Positions 21,382 to 33,397 of a DNA stretch of 64,000 nucleotides are shown here, in pieces. Positions within the stretch are counted from its first letter, which is position 1. Each line of letters begins with the position of its first letter. Location: positions 40,545 through 104,544 of the forward strand of contig CAKJVC010000053.1 in NCBI GenBank assembly GCA_918026815.1, given 5' to 3'. The stretch is from Chalara sp. BL73. Lineage: Eukaryota; Ascomycota; Leotiomycetes; Helotiales. The position numbers and the translations under genes are program-made. Below the pieces are notes generated by a model. The model had not been told where the DNA came from. It did not search any database and worked only from the letters and a program-made list of their open reading frames with translations.

Positions 21382-24300
21382 ATGCGATTTGGCGACCCAC
21401 CACGAATACTTGCATTGGGAACGATCACTACAAAGGAAGACCAAGAGGAGCTAGATGATCTTCCACATGTGCTCTCCAAGTTTATACAGAAACATGAAGA
21501 ATTTGAACTAATATCGAATTTTTTTGAGACACAAGTCAAAGAAAGAAGCAATCAAATCTTTGGGGAGGTTCTTGACGAACTTATCGAATACTATCCACTC
21601 AAGAAACCTGGCAAGAGAGAATTCCTAGGCTTATATAAGCAAAAGTTGACACGAGCCTATGATGAATTGCAGGATCAAGTCTATTCGAGTGCTCTACTTC
21701 TGCCAATTCGTATGAGGGACGATTTGCTCAGGCTGGTATTAAACAATCTTAGTGTCGAATTTAAGACTACGATAGACTACGATGATGGTATTTTCGACGA
21801 CTGGTATTACGAACTTGATGAAGACATAGTAACAGACGAAACTTGGTCCAGCGATACAACACCAACGGGAGCGGAGGCACCGTTGATCAAAAACGAGTCC
21901 CCTGCCACATCTGAGACCCAATTCAGTCCAAAGCGAGATACTTCAGCCGTACCTGCTGCACCTGGCCAATCTGAGACTCAAAAAGACTGTCAAAAGGACA
22001 TAGTTGATGGTGTTACACCAGGTGAGAGAAAGAGGCAGAAATTTCGACGGATTTGGAATCACCTCACTATCTCGAGAGACAAAACTTCCGCTAGTGACTT
22101 CGCTCACGAGATCCTTTTCATCCTTCGATCCTCTAGGCGGCTAATTGGCAACCGCTGGGAAACACAATCAGATTACAAGCCTATAAATCAAGTAGCTAAG
22201 TTGTCACCATATCATCTACAAGAGCTTGTCCGACAACAAAAGATAGCCCATGTTCAGCAGCAGCAGAATTACCTAATCCTAGCAGACCAAGCGGTGAGGT
22301 TAAATCGTGTGAGACAGAAAGTATCATTAGAAGGCGATTCCATGCTACTCGCAGAAGCTCAAAACGGTATGGTGGGCCCATTAGTGTCTGACCCAGAATT
22401 GAAGGCGGATACATCGCCTCATAATCAACCCTTGCATAATCTATCAGATGGCGAGATAAGTATAGAGAGCAATCACACGTCCGCAAAATATATCGATCCG
22501 GTATCAAGTGTAGAGCAGAGTGGATCTTATCAGCAACTGGCTAAACGTATTGCTTCGCTTGAAGCCGAGAACCAAAGCTTGAAGAATACACAGGAGAGCT
22601 TAGCACGAGGACAGACCTTGAACTTTATCTTACCTGACAGCGGCGCACCCTCTTTGGCGTATCTCGATGAGCCAAACTGGTTGATTGGGCCTAAGGGAGA
22701 AATTGTCTTGACAGCTCACTTCCCTGTCACTGACATCAATGGGTTCCTTCGCCAAAAGGATGACATCGCCTTCGTAGTCGCAAAGTATTATTCTCCGAAA
22801 CATCAGGAGGTCGAAGTGCAAAGTGCCTCACGAGCTAAGAAACCGCTTCCCCGTCCTAAACCTTCCAATGAAATACTCTCGTTCCACTCGAAGGAGATGA
22901 TTGATGCTGCCGAGGAATTCTTTGCGCAGCGGCCCAATTTCGCCGTAAATTTTCCAAACTTCAATATCAGGGGTCCCATTCCAGCGCCTTACCTTTTCTG
23001 GTACCACTACCGGGGACCCGATGCGATGCAGGGCATGAGCCCTGCTCATGAGGCACTTATGCGTCTAGTCACAACGTGGATCGAGGACAACTACGGGCAA
23101 AAGTACGAACTTGTGGATAAGCAGGTGGATAGGGGAGTTATTTCTCAAGAAACGGTGCCGTTCCTGTTCAAGCCGGGAGATGTCATCGTGTGGGAAGACA
23201 GGACCGAACTTCATGCAGCAATCACTCGATCGTGGCCTCTGCAGGCATCAGGTCTAACATTGAGCCAGGAAAATAAGGAGCGGGACTGGTCTAGGGGCTC
23301 AGACTCCCTCAATCCAGAAAAATGCTCCAAGAGGTGGACAGTAGACAGCTGGAGATACGATTATGACGGTCAGTTTTTACGACAAGAGCAGCCCATCGAG
23401 ATTGTATGCTCAGCCGTGTCGACCGACGAAGAGATAAGCATTAGCAAACTGAATGCATATCCCTTGAAGCATGCTCCTCAAAATTGTAAATCTACTTTAG
23501 AAAATCGCGGGAATACTTTCTGGAATTGTCGCCATCGGAATGTTGTGTCATATGAGGATGGAAAAGGTGTTTATGGGGTAAGCAAATATAATCATCTCAT
23601 AACAATGCTCCGGCAGTTATACTAATATCATGCACCCAGAGCGGCGAGAGGTTCGTGGTAGATTTTCAGACATACCAGCAGCTCCACTACAGTTCTGGGA
23701 ATTTCAAGGTGGCATACCCAAGCATTGGTGACCAAGATTGCCAACGCATGAAGCCTGAGGTGATGGCCTCTGATGAACCACCACCAGCTCCTGAGATATA
23801 CATCTTCCCTAACACCATTCCTGGTTACGATTTGCGAAGCAAGAAATGGGGTGAGTGTTTGCGCAATACTACGTTATTGAACACAGAAGTCTGACGATGA
23901 GTAGTTGATCTTGAAGTTGACATGATACGTGACGTCACATGGAATAAGAAATCATTCGATCATCTCGTCGTGGATAACGAAACCAAGGAATTAATACAGG
24001 CTCTCGTGTTCCGCCAAATAGCGAGCGAACAGGGGACGGATATTATCGATAGAAAAGGCAACGGGCTCATAATACTGCTCCATGGTGGGCCTGGTACAGG
24101 CAAAACTTTCACTGCTGAAAGTGTCGCTGAAATGGCTGAAAAGCCACTGTTTCGCGTCACTTGTGGGGATATCGGAACCAAACCAGAAGAAGTTGAGAAA
24201 TATCTGGAGTCTGTCCTTCACCTGGGGAAGACTTGGGGCTGTGTTGTCCTCATCGATGAAGCAGAGGTGTTCCTGGAACAAAGGAGCCTTGACAATCTGG

Positions 24301-24818
24301 AGCGCAACGCTCTTGTTTCTGTGTTTCTTCGGGTCTTAGAGTATTACGAGGGTATCCTTATCCTGACATCAAACCGGGTTGGAACTTTCGACGAGGCATT
24401 CAAATCCAGAATTCTACTGTCGTTGCACTATGAGAATCTGACAAAGGGCCAGCGTACAAAAATCTGGAAGAACTTTATCAGTCGGTTGAAAGATATAGAC
24501 AGCAATGGAATAACCTCGATTTCATCAGTGACAGAGCCGGGCTCTCGGAAGCGCAAGTTTCAAGAGCAATCCCCTGGGATCGACTTTGATGATGTCGAAT
24601 GTTACCTCACCGAGCTCGCCGAGCATGAGTTGAATGGCCGCCAAATCCGCAATGTGATTACCACCGCGCGCCAGCTTGCGACATTTAGGGGAGAGCGCAT
24701 GTCGTTCCAACACCTTAAACATGTCATCACTGTCTCGAGCAAGTTTGACATATACTTAAAGACGGTGCAAGAAGGATATTCGGATGATCAGATTGCACGA
24801 GGTGAAGGAATCAGGTGA
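21382..24818 (+). CDS. Large AAA+ ATPase (DUF7025-AAA fungal family)
   Basis: Three exons (21382-23577, 23640-23850, 23905-24818) give about 1106 residues. The first ATG in frame is 21382. The N-terminal third is charged and probably disordered, with a coiled-coil-like LAKRIASLEAENQSLKNTQE stretch near residue 390. The middle has the DUF7025-like blocks PLPRPKPSNEILSFHSKEM, PNFNIRGPIPAPYLFWYHYRG and FLFKPGDVIVWED. The C-terminus is a single AAA+ module: Walker A GGPGTGKT, Walker B CVVLIDEAEVF, sensor 1 ILTSNRV, an arginine pair at FDEAFKSRI, and the lid ELNGRQIRNVITTARQLA. The architecture is common in filamentous fungi and expanded in some lineages. Substrate and partners are unknown, with stress, meiotic and non-self roles proposed only by association. 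All catalytic motifs are intact. The neighbouring divergent gene is a DUF7708 protein. Confidence 0.85.
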
Positions 24819-25916
24819 AGTTGGAACTATAGTCTATTAGAAAAGGAGCCTATTTATATCCCTGTTATGTGGATTCCTCTCGAATGGTAGTATAATTATT
24901 GTGCTTTTTCTGGAGTAACTGCTTTTATATGAATCTGTTTATATTGGCAGAGATCCGCTCACCGTTGACCATTTTCCTTAATGAAACTTAGCTTGCTAAA
25001 CCCGCCTTATTACATCTGAGTGATATTAAACTTTGAATCGGGGCACGAACAGTAAGCTCGAGCTCATAAGCAGCTCATCTGAGAAATGTTCAGTTAAACC
25101 CTAGCGAAGGTAGTCCCTTCTTGGCATATTTCTTGGCTGGTGCTGCCATAAAAATACCGGAGACAAGGAAAGAGCCTATGTACACTTCCAGATCTCATTC
25201 TTTCCCATAAAATAATGCCACGCTAGGGCATAAAAGCTACAGAAGCGAGCACAAAAAAAAAAAAAAAAAAGATGGTGCATCAAAGAAGGAAAAAGTTGGA
25301 ATGCGCGCGGCGGCGGTCAACCATGCGTCTCCTGGACATCCCTAAAACGATACTAAATAATCAAACGCTGGTGATCAAGTAGGGATGGCGTAATGCTGTT
25401 ATACTACATAGGCTTTGATAAGTGGTTGTTGCTGTTATTGTTATTGTTGGTGGCGCTGCTTCAATTCAAGACTAAATGTTGTGAGGGTTAGCTACCCTAC
25501 CTTCCAGCAACTTCAGCTACCATGTTTAGTGTGCAGAGGGCCATAAGAACTTCTCAAAAAGGCTAGAATTACTTGCTGATGGATGAAAATTGGACGATTT
25601 TGGAAGTATAATCTATGTGCCTGTGTTAGCTAAGATAAACGGGGGAGACTAGTATGTAGACCACCCATATGGTGGTGCCTGAGACGGATTAATGAGTCAT
25701 GTGCATGGTATTACATATGTATACTCCATCCCCTCGCGAAGAAACAAAGATAATGCCGCATCCAATCAGCCTCTCAAGACCAAGCTTCACCCGATTTCAT
25801 TCAGCAAACCAAAGCGCCGAACTCTCAATACTTTCATTCTGTCTACAAGGTAGACTAATACAGCGGCCATTCCCTCAACAAGGTACTACTGGGTACTCTT
25901 CAAGTTGAACTCTGAG
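24819..25916. other. Intergenic with poly(A) and GTT-rich tracts, no gene seen
   Basis: 1.1 kb without a supported frame. It contains an 18-A run at 25253-25270 and a short imperfect GTT/ATT repeat at about 25422-25450. The first exon of the damaged Gfd2-like gene may lie at its right end. Confidence 0.4.
25253..25270. repeat. Poly(A) homopolymer, 18 bases
   Basis: Uninterrupted run of A on the plus strand in an intergenic stretch. It could be a decayed retroelement tail, but no element body is visible on either side. Confidence 0.7.
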
Positions 25917-26717
25917 CTCAGGGGTTCTCGTTTACACTACGAGGAGTTACTCCGAGGGATTGTAAGTGATTTGCCAGCTATTCTATTAATGGTGGCCTGT
26001 TCTAATTGAATTTGCAGTACCCCTCGCGATCATCGGGCGTGACTCAATAGGCATTCAGGAGAATTCCGATGCTGTATTTGTAGCTATCGATTTTGAAGAC
26101 GGCCAGGGTCTTGTCTCAAAGGCGGAATCTGGTATATGGGGAGGAATAAAGTGAGCTCAAGCTGGGATTTTGAAACTCGATACTAGGGCCTTCTCCACAG
26201 TTCCACCAGCGGAGGTGCTGAAGTCATACAGCGTTGGGCTTGGGTACTCCCGGTCCAACAGAGTCCGTATCGATGGAAGGCTCCGGTGCGGAAAAACTAT
26301 TTGGCTCTCGGGATCGATAACCTGAAAGAAATATTTGTAAAACTGATTGATCGAACTCGCATCATCGTGCTTGGGGACTACAACTTAGGTTCTGATATGA
26401 AAGTATTCCATGCTCTCAAATTTGGTTTCCAGACTTCAATTGTAGGCATTTTGGATACCGATCTACGAGCAAAAATGGTTGGGTCGTGTACTAATGTGCC
26501 CAAACGACGTCTACAAGATATCTTGGCACAACTTGGATGCCCTGTCGAAGGATGCCGTATTGCTGGAAATGATACTAATTTTGCTTTGCAAACAATGCTC
26601 CTTCTAGCTGCGGAAATTTTTCCAAACCTTGAAGGGTTACTAGATGATAGGATGAGGCCAAGGCTAAAGAAGATCAATCTGTTAGACTCTTCCCAGCTCC
26701 TCAGTATTCGTCACTAA
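25917..26717 (+). pseudogene. Gfd2/YDR514C-like DEDD nuclease-fold gene, probably broken
   Basis: The order of motifs is that of the fungal Gfd2/YDR514C-like RNase H-fold domain. First comes LPLAIIGRDSIG, then VFVAIDFED (first acidic pair). After an in-frame TGA at 26153-26155, AGILKLDTRAFS matches the conserved strand ending LDTR. In another frame from about 26200 follow VLGDYNLGSDMKVF (third acid), GFQTSIVGILDT and IAGNDTNFALQTMLLLA. Two readings are possible. One is a pseudogene with a stop and a frame change. The other is an active gene in which a 50-bp intron (26151-26200, GTGAGC...CCACAG) removes the stop but also removes the LDTR strand. The usual HNAGND box reads RIAGND, so the catalytic His is lost either way. 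The 5' end is not resolved. The family's function is unclear. Confidence 0.6.
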
Positions 26718-26981
26718 CTAGCCCTGGATAGCGAGCTTAAGTTGGATATACACTTTATTCTCTGGCTGCGACATAAAGATCGAGGATAAGATATTTCAAT
26801 AGCGTTTATGGGATGCAAAAACTCATTGAAACAAGGGCAATACAACAAACCAAACACCCTCGTAATCGGACAGAAGCCGCGGCACCAAGTCTAAGTATAC
26901 TCACTCCCCCTAAACTCAATTAATGGTGGAGGGTCAGAAATTGGCTGCTGCCACTCTCGAGAAGCGCTTTTGACGCCTTAC

Positions 26982-27131
26982 TCAGCAGTTGCGATTGTGT
27001 TTCCATTGCTCGATATTGGCTTCGCGGGCTGCTAGGTCGCTGTCCGCCAAGGGAGCTGCTGCGACGCTAGAGAACATACTAAGGCCGAGAGTGACGAAGA
27101 GAAGAAGAGACTTGGTGGTTGAGAAATACAT
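26982..27131 (-). CDS. Small secreted peptide precursor, 49 residues
   Basis: The open frame starts at ATG 27131. Residues 1-26 are an excellent signal peptide (Lys, then LLLFVTLGLSMFSSVAAA, cleavage after AAA or APLA). The remaining 20-23 residues (ADSDLAAREANIEQWKHNRNC) are acidic then basic and end in a single Cys. No family is recognised. The stop TGA is followed at once by GTAAGG, a possible donor, so a longer alternatively spliced form cannot be ruled out. It could be a secreted effector-like or processed peptide. There is no Lys-Arg repeat as in alpha-type pheromones and no CaaX box as in a-type pheromones. Confidence 0.5.
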   Translation of the reverse strand: MYFSTTKSLLLFVTLGLSMFSSVAAAPLADSDLAAREANIEQWKHNRNC

Positions 27132-28073
27132 GTTGATGGTATTGGATTGATGGGCTGGTTGAAGATGTGGAGATGTGAAGATGCTGTCTTTCATCCCAAC
27201 AACCTTCTGATATATATACTTTCTGAGTTCGACATATTTTCACTATAGGCTTTGAGATCTTTCTCTCACGACATCCGCAGCGTACCTTCCAGCACAAAAT
27301 AGTATCAACTATCTGCTCCTGGCGTCCTTGCTCGTCGGCGCTGTTGATATCTCTGGCGATGGCAGGTGGCTCGGCTGGCCGGTCACCGGGTCGAAATCTC
27401 ACGATTGGCACTCAACATGAAGCTTCGGCTGTGCAAAGGTAGATTTTTGGAGCCGCCATCCCAAAACCGAAAACAAGAGGAAGATTAATTTAGGGATGCT
27501 GTATTATTCGCATGTCACTGTATCCATGCCAGATCTGTTGAAAGAAGCCTCAATGCCAAGAAGCTTTATGTCATTTAAGCATTTGGTGTCGGATACCTAT
27601 CACGTAGCAAAAGGCGTAGTAGTTGTAACTGCGCTCTTGCTGGTGTGATTATGGTTCCTTGATTGATTGATGAGGTTCTACGCTACGGTGTTGAGTAGGA
27701 TTTTTAGGCCCCATTGTTTTACGTTCTGGTCACGTGATCATAATAATGTACAAATAACTACCAACATTTAGGTTCCACGGAAGTATTAGCCTCAGCCCAT
27801 GCAAGGTAGCGCTAACCGCACCTCTGTAGGGTTTGGCCTCGCCTTCTTACCGCAGCTAATCATTTGCCTGAATTTCATCCTCTTGTTGGAATAATATTGC
27901 TGGCGACGGTATGCTTTGCGCCGCATTTACACATTAAGGTTATACTACATTTACATAAAAGGCGCCTTGGCATGTGTGGCGATAGAGCATCTCGGCGCAT
28001 TTTCTGCTCACTCAATCTTCAGCAAATCTCAATGTTATATTACGATTCTCCTTCAAGATAGGATCGCGTAAAA
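27132..28073. other. Intergenic, no gene seen
   Basis: 0.9 kb of upstream sequence for the secreted peptide gene and the SRR1-like gene. A CACGTG core (GGTCACGTGATC) sits at about 27730, a type of site common in fungal promoters. Confidence 0.4.
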
Positions 28074-29238
28074 ATGCCTCCTCCCAAATCGAAGAAAAAG
28101 AAGAGCAAAACCAGCAAGTCCAGCGCGAAGGAAGCTGCTAGGCGCCATCCAAGAGTCGTCCATAATTTAGACGATCAGGTGTTTCAGCTTTCTAGGGAGT
28201 GGGAAGCATCATTCCAAAGGAAAGCGCTAGTTCAGCAAGTCGAAGATGAGATCAACACTCAAAAGAATATATTCCTTGATAATGCGGTGTGTCTTGGGCT
28301 CGGCAGTTTAGAGACAGCTACGATGCAACCTCTTCCAGGGTGGGCCAATAGAACCCGTACAACAAATTATAATATTATTCAGAATGAGGCTCATACGGCT
28401 GTTCTTGAGGACGACGAAGATAGATTTAAGCCTGTAGGGAGATGGCAAGACTGTAATAAGGGGTTGTATCAATTGCTCGTTCTTGAGACTGTAATAAATT
28501 GCCTTCGTAAGTTCATTTGCCCATTTTCTTGTGTCTTGTTACACGCTTTCATAATTTAGAGCCAGTCTCTTAACATATCAATAGGTACAAAATTCCCAAT
28601 TGGCCCAGTTCGCTTTCAAGACCCCCGCCTTCACGAAAAAAGACCAAGAGTTCCTCGAACAGCGTGGCCATACAGTTCTAAAATGGAATGGCGCAAACTT
28701 ATCAACTGATGCTTTGAACCCGCAGCTCACCAAATTTCTATCTTCGTCAACATTCTGCTACCTGCCTTACCTCGATCTCCCTATCGTCGTCGTTGTGATC
28801 CATGCGGCGAAACCATGCTTATACCTTGGCATCGACCTTATTGTAGCCACTGTGAAGCAAAACCTAGTAAGCATACCGAATCCTGCTTCCGCCTCCTTTC
28901 TTACCTTAAATTTAATCTCAGGAGTATGACTAACAAACCACTAGCTCCCTAACAAAAAAATTGAAGCGCTGATGGACGAATACGAAAGTATTGTGTTACC
29001 ATATGATTTCTCTAACGTAGCTGCTTTCACGGTAGAAGGCACTACGGGTGATTTTGGCTTCATGTGGAAAGCAGATTTAGAGAATGAGGAAGTACGACAG
29101 CGGGTGACTACGCGGAACAATGAGGTTCTAGAGAAAGAGAGAAGACTTTGGTTAAGAATGGATAGGCTTCTAGCAAAGAAATTGGCTGAAAAGGAGACGA
29201 AATTGAAGGAAGCAGGGAAAGAGGAAAGTTGCGCTTAG
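28074..29238 (+). pseudogene. SRR1-like protein gene with a one-base frameshift
   Basis: Starts with a lysine-rich nuclear-signal-like stretch (PKSKKKKSKTSK). Exon 1 ends at 28506. Exon 2 starts at 28585 and reads GPVRFQDP, the SRR1 motif. After a run of five C at 28622-28626 the homology continues in the next frame as PAFTKKDQEFLEQRGHTVL. One C fewer would join the two halves perfectly. The rest keeps SRR1-type features (PYLDLPIVVVVIHAAKP; last exon EALMDEYESIVLPYDFSN). SRR1-like proteins are conserved in eukaryotes, linked to circadian input in plants and to haem-related functions in yeast, with the fungal subfamily mostly uncharacterised. The rest is well preserved, so this is either a young pseudogene or a homopolymer error. 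A second, intact SRR1-like gene lies at 42.6-43.9 kb. Confidence 0.7.
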
Positions 29239-31954
29239 GCTTGCTGAATTGCGAGTGGAATTACTGTTGAGATATTTCTTCCTGCTTAACGTAGGTCAAA
29301 ATGAAATTAATACCAGATCGAAACGCCTGCAAAGCTTGATTGTCAATATTGCCTGCCAAGAGCTCGAAATGTGAAGGTTACTAGCTCTTGAGAGGAAGAA
29401 GGGTTGAACGTAAATCAACTTCTTGAATATGTTTGTCAGCTGAGGGCCGGAAATAAGAGAACAGCTTACCTAGGTAGATTGCAATCATAAACCTTGGTGA
29501 TCACAGTTTGATATGCAGATCCGCGAATGAACTCACTGAATTTAAATACTATTAAATTAATTAATCGACGCAATTTTTTTTTTTTTCATACGTACCTAGT
29601 CTGAAATAAACAGAAAACCTCGAGGCATTCGGAAGTGGCGGAGATTGAAGATGTTCTGTTGATGCTGCTAGCACAAATCAAGGTGTTTCCCGCTCTCCGA
29701 CATCCTTGGTGATTACCTGTGACCCTTAGAATCGCTTGATGACGGGCTCTCTCTGTGCTTCGTAGAAATAGCAAAATGTTCAACGCTTAGCAAACTGGTT
29801 GCAGGTGCAACAACTCGGGGAAGCTGTTTCTAAGCTTAAAATCGACTTGTTTAAAGAGTTTTAGGTGAAAGCTTTTGATCTCAATTTAACTTGGAAGATG
29901 TAATAAGATGAAGCTTTGCGTACAAAGATTCAACCGTGAGAAACTTTGATTACTTGTTAGTTTTAGCGCAAAGAAGTTCAAACCAAAGAGCTAGCTTGTA
30001 TCTTAAGCTTTCTGTTTTTACTATTAAGAATATTCTAAATCGTTGAGAGTCCATTGTTGACAGATTGCAAGATACAGTACAATATGGGTTAAGTAAACAA
30101 AATCATTCAAAATTGTATCTGAATTCCATGTGTTTCGTCGCCATTATACTATTGGCTGTCATGCCCTTGTATGCATCCTTGTACGTATCCTTGTACATTT
30201 TTCATGGGGGCCGGGAAGCGGGTGGTAAACAATTATCTGCAAGTGCATCAGGTCTAGTCACCAAGTTTCTCCTAGAGCTGTCCCGTTGGTTCCGGGACTA
30301 TCTTCTTTTTATTTAGGTCAGCCTCTCTATAGCTATAATTGCCCTGCATGGCATGGGCAGCAGGCTGAGTGATCTAGCCACTGCACACCCATGGAGAATA
30401 TCTACACCATGGACTGTGCAGCCGCAATACTCAGTGCCCAAAATGCGGCTACCAATCTTTTCAATTTAGAACTATATCCCTACCGCTTTATTAACCAAGT
30501 CCGCATCTCCATGGCTGCACTACACACTCTCTTTCTTTTTGTGGACTAGAGTGGCTGGCTCTGTCATTAATTGTTCAAATGGCCAATTCCACACAAATAC
30601 CCCGCACGCCTTGTGATCTCAGGATCAAATGGATTTACTAGACTTTGTCGACTCTCTCTGATCATAAAGCATTAGTCATCATGTCTCATTGCCACAAATT
30701 ATTGTATGCGAAGACTAGTCGTTCAAAAAGTTTTAGCGCACAAAAGCTTTTAAATCTTTAAACCTCGCTTAGCTGATGATTACAAAATTATTTCCTTTTT
30801 TTTGCTTGGTGGTTGGGGCTGGGAGGAAACGAGGGGTGACGTAGAAGCAATTTCACGGCGGCGGGTTGTTTCTGATAGCGGAATCTATGCAGACAATTTC
30901 GGATGAAAATTAGTCCAACACGAAACGTTCAGCATTAGCGCGACCGGCTCGATTGTCCCGCGTCACATTCTCGGTAAACCTAAGCGAGAATATTCTTGGT
31001 ACCTTCCACGGAAAAGCTAAATGGCTTCGATAACCTCCAATCCTTGATCGAGGACGCAAAAACCCAGGCATAGAAAATCTCAGCACACGGCAGAGGTTTC
31101 TTACAAGATCTCCCTGCGTGTCCAAGTCTCGAGTCGTGACCTGCCTCACTGACCGCTGTGGACCCGTCTAGACTCATTCATTCCGAAACGAAGAAGCAAT
31201 CTGCTTTAATGTTGGCCTCATACCGAAACGTTGTGCATGCCAAAAAAAAAGTTAAAAAGAAACTTGAGGCATTATCCCCTGCTGTATTCTCCGCCAAGAA
31301 TGATTGTGCGAACCGGATCGCGTTGAAGCTTGCCCACGCCGCTAGCACGGAAAGTAATCGATTGCCGAGCGCCGTCACAAATTCGAATATTTGAATTGTC
31401 AATTCTAAGAGTGAAGCCTCGTACGTCTGTCTTGCAAGAAATCAGGACATAGAACTCTGTCTTAGACAGCATGTTGTCACAAACATAGACTCCGAAACAA
31501 GACCCTCCTCTTTATTTAACCTTGATGTCAATGAAGACGAATCTTCTCGCAAGGAATACAAGAAAAAACTTTCTCGCCCGCCCCTAGGCGTCGGAATGCT
31601 AAAGAGAGGCTCAGCAAAGTCTATCCCGGACAGGTTGCTGTGGAACTGCTGTACCAATCTTGATTGATAAGGTTGAAGTCAAATCTAAAGCCTGCCCCGG
31701 CCAGCTTAGTAAGCTAGATAAACCTCAAACAGCCGTAGACGAGCCGAGGCTCTATCTACAGTACTTCATGTCAGTCAAAAGCTCCATTCTTTGACCAAAG
31801 TGTCCGTGCATAGCAATAAATTGAAACATTCTTTGAGAATGCTAAATTGGAGCCCGGCTATCGGAAAGTGCATACGCGCCGTAGTCCTGCATCTAAACTC
31901 CGACTTTGTGGTATGTATCACTAGGTGAGGCTACCTATGTAAACATGTCTCTTA
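29239..31954. other. Long A+T-rich intergenic region, no gene seen
   Basis: 2.7 kb with a 13-T run at about 29574-29586, recurrent AGTTTTAGCGCA-like and AAGCTTTTGAT-like phrases, and no frame with family features. A short plus-strand frame at 31158-31394 and its minus-strand counterpart are not supported. It may contain repeat-induced-point-mutated element remains, but I cannot identify an element. Confidence 0.35.
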
Positions 31955-33397
31955 TTATCTGTGCCTAGAGTTCCGATCTATATCTATGTCACTGGTCATT
32001 GAACCATGATGCACAGTCCACTGAACCTGCTTCATGATAATCCCCTTCTTACTGTCATTACTATCCACGCTCACCCGATCACTCCCGCCCTTGCCTCCTT
32101 GATACTGAGAGTAGACCGTCGTTATGTTATCCTGTGCATCTGGCCGTAGTATTGGCAAGTTAATCGAGCCCTCCGAGCTCGGCTGTTGTGAAACCTTTCC
32201 GCCATGATTCCCCGAACCTAGGGAGCTCATAGCATAACTGTTTTTAGTACGGTTTGATCCCAGGCCGTAACTTCGTTGATGCGATCCTGATCGCGAAGGT
32301 CCCATTTCCTTGTCAAATGGTTTGAGGAATGCACCTAGGGAGGAGAAGGTGCACGCTGCGATGGCGAAATCGAGTTCGATCTGTTTCCATGCTGCCGTGA
32401 CAGCGCCGGCTAGTATTGGATCGGAAGAGGAAATCTCGCGGAGAACCGCAAAGAGATGGATGCCAGAAAATATGGTTGTTCTTGTTACAGTGTTAGTTTG
32501 ATCACCAGTTTTATTTGATGTGTGATGGAGAATTGTGGAAGTAAAACGTACGGGAGACGAATTGCAAATGCTATTAACACAATGCCTTTTAATCTCCAAG
32601 CCATGTGGAGGCCTGCAACCATATATATCGAGCATACGAATATCGAGAATTCCGTGAGGATATCTAGGGCGCAGATCCCCTTCCATCGGGACACCTATTG
32701 CGTTATTAGAGTGTGAGAGATCGGCAGAGCTTGTGCATATGTCTTACAATATTCGGACACTCTTCTCCCAAATTAATCCACGGATGTGCAGGACTACAGT
32801 TGATCGTGAGTAAGAGAATGGAACCTATACACCAAAACGCAGAGAAGGCGAAAACACAGCAGATTGCTGTAACGTGTTCGCGTTTTGGTGTCATTCGTAG
32901 ACAGAGCAAAAGAACTGAGCATTTCGAGGCGAACATGGCAAGGAAGTACATGATGTTATCTCCATATATTGCCTTAAGCTTTTGTCAACTAAAGGTGGGC
33001 ATTATATTATCATGGGGCTGGTCGCACCTTGCCGATCGACACTTCTGCTAAATCCCCTAGTATCGCACTGGATTTCCCATATCCTCTGCGAACTTCGACG
33101 TATACAACCGCGGACCGAACACAACTTAAGACCTACAGTAAATCAGCACCTAGAGACGAAAATCATACGTGAAGATCAGAGTGTTCTTACTGTTGCGGCC
33201 GCAACACATGTGTCGTCCCATTTCCAGGGACCGTTAACCTTCCGTATATAACATCTTATGATGAACAGAATCCAAATACATATCAGACAAAAGGTCGTTA
33301 CTACAATAATAACCCCTTGTTTGTCTGTGTTGTTTATCACGAAATACGGGCTGATAATTGTATTTGGGCTTTCTGATACCATCTCGGAGTTGTTCAT
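31955..33397 (-). CDS. Fungal rhodopsin-like integral membrane protein (second copy type)
   Basis: Multi-exon gene starting at ATG 33397. Segments seen in order are KQGVIIVVTTFCLICIWILFIIRCYIR then WKWDDTCV (the conserved W..DD loop after helix 1). Next come YFLAMFASKCSVLLLCLRM, AICCVFAFSAFWCIGSILLLTINC, ALDILTEFSIFVCSIYMVAGL then RLKGIVLIAFAIRLP, and IELDFAIAACTFSSLGAFLKPF. A Ser/Gly-rich cytoplasmic tail of about 100 residues follows. This is the same broad family as the gene at 12429 but a different branch, with the TEFSIFV and IELDFAI-style helices typical of it. Likely a plasma-membrane protein of unknown ligand. The residues look intact. Exact intron borders between the second and fourth exons are not fixed here. 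A neighbouring permease gene is transcribed away from it. Confidence 0.72.

Noticed and set aside
26982..27131. Small secreted peptide as a mating pheromone precursor
   Set aside because: No Kex2-type repeated modules and no CaaX terminus; a single terminal Cys is not enough.
31272..31472. Minus-strand frame with a faint cyanovirin-like pattern
   Set aside because: Only one weak block, without the repeated Cys and Asn-Gly framework; overlapped by an equally unsupported plus-strand frame.
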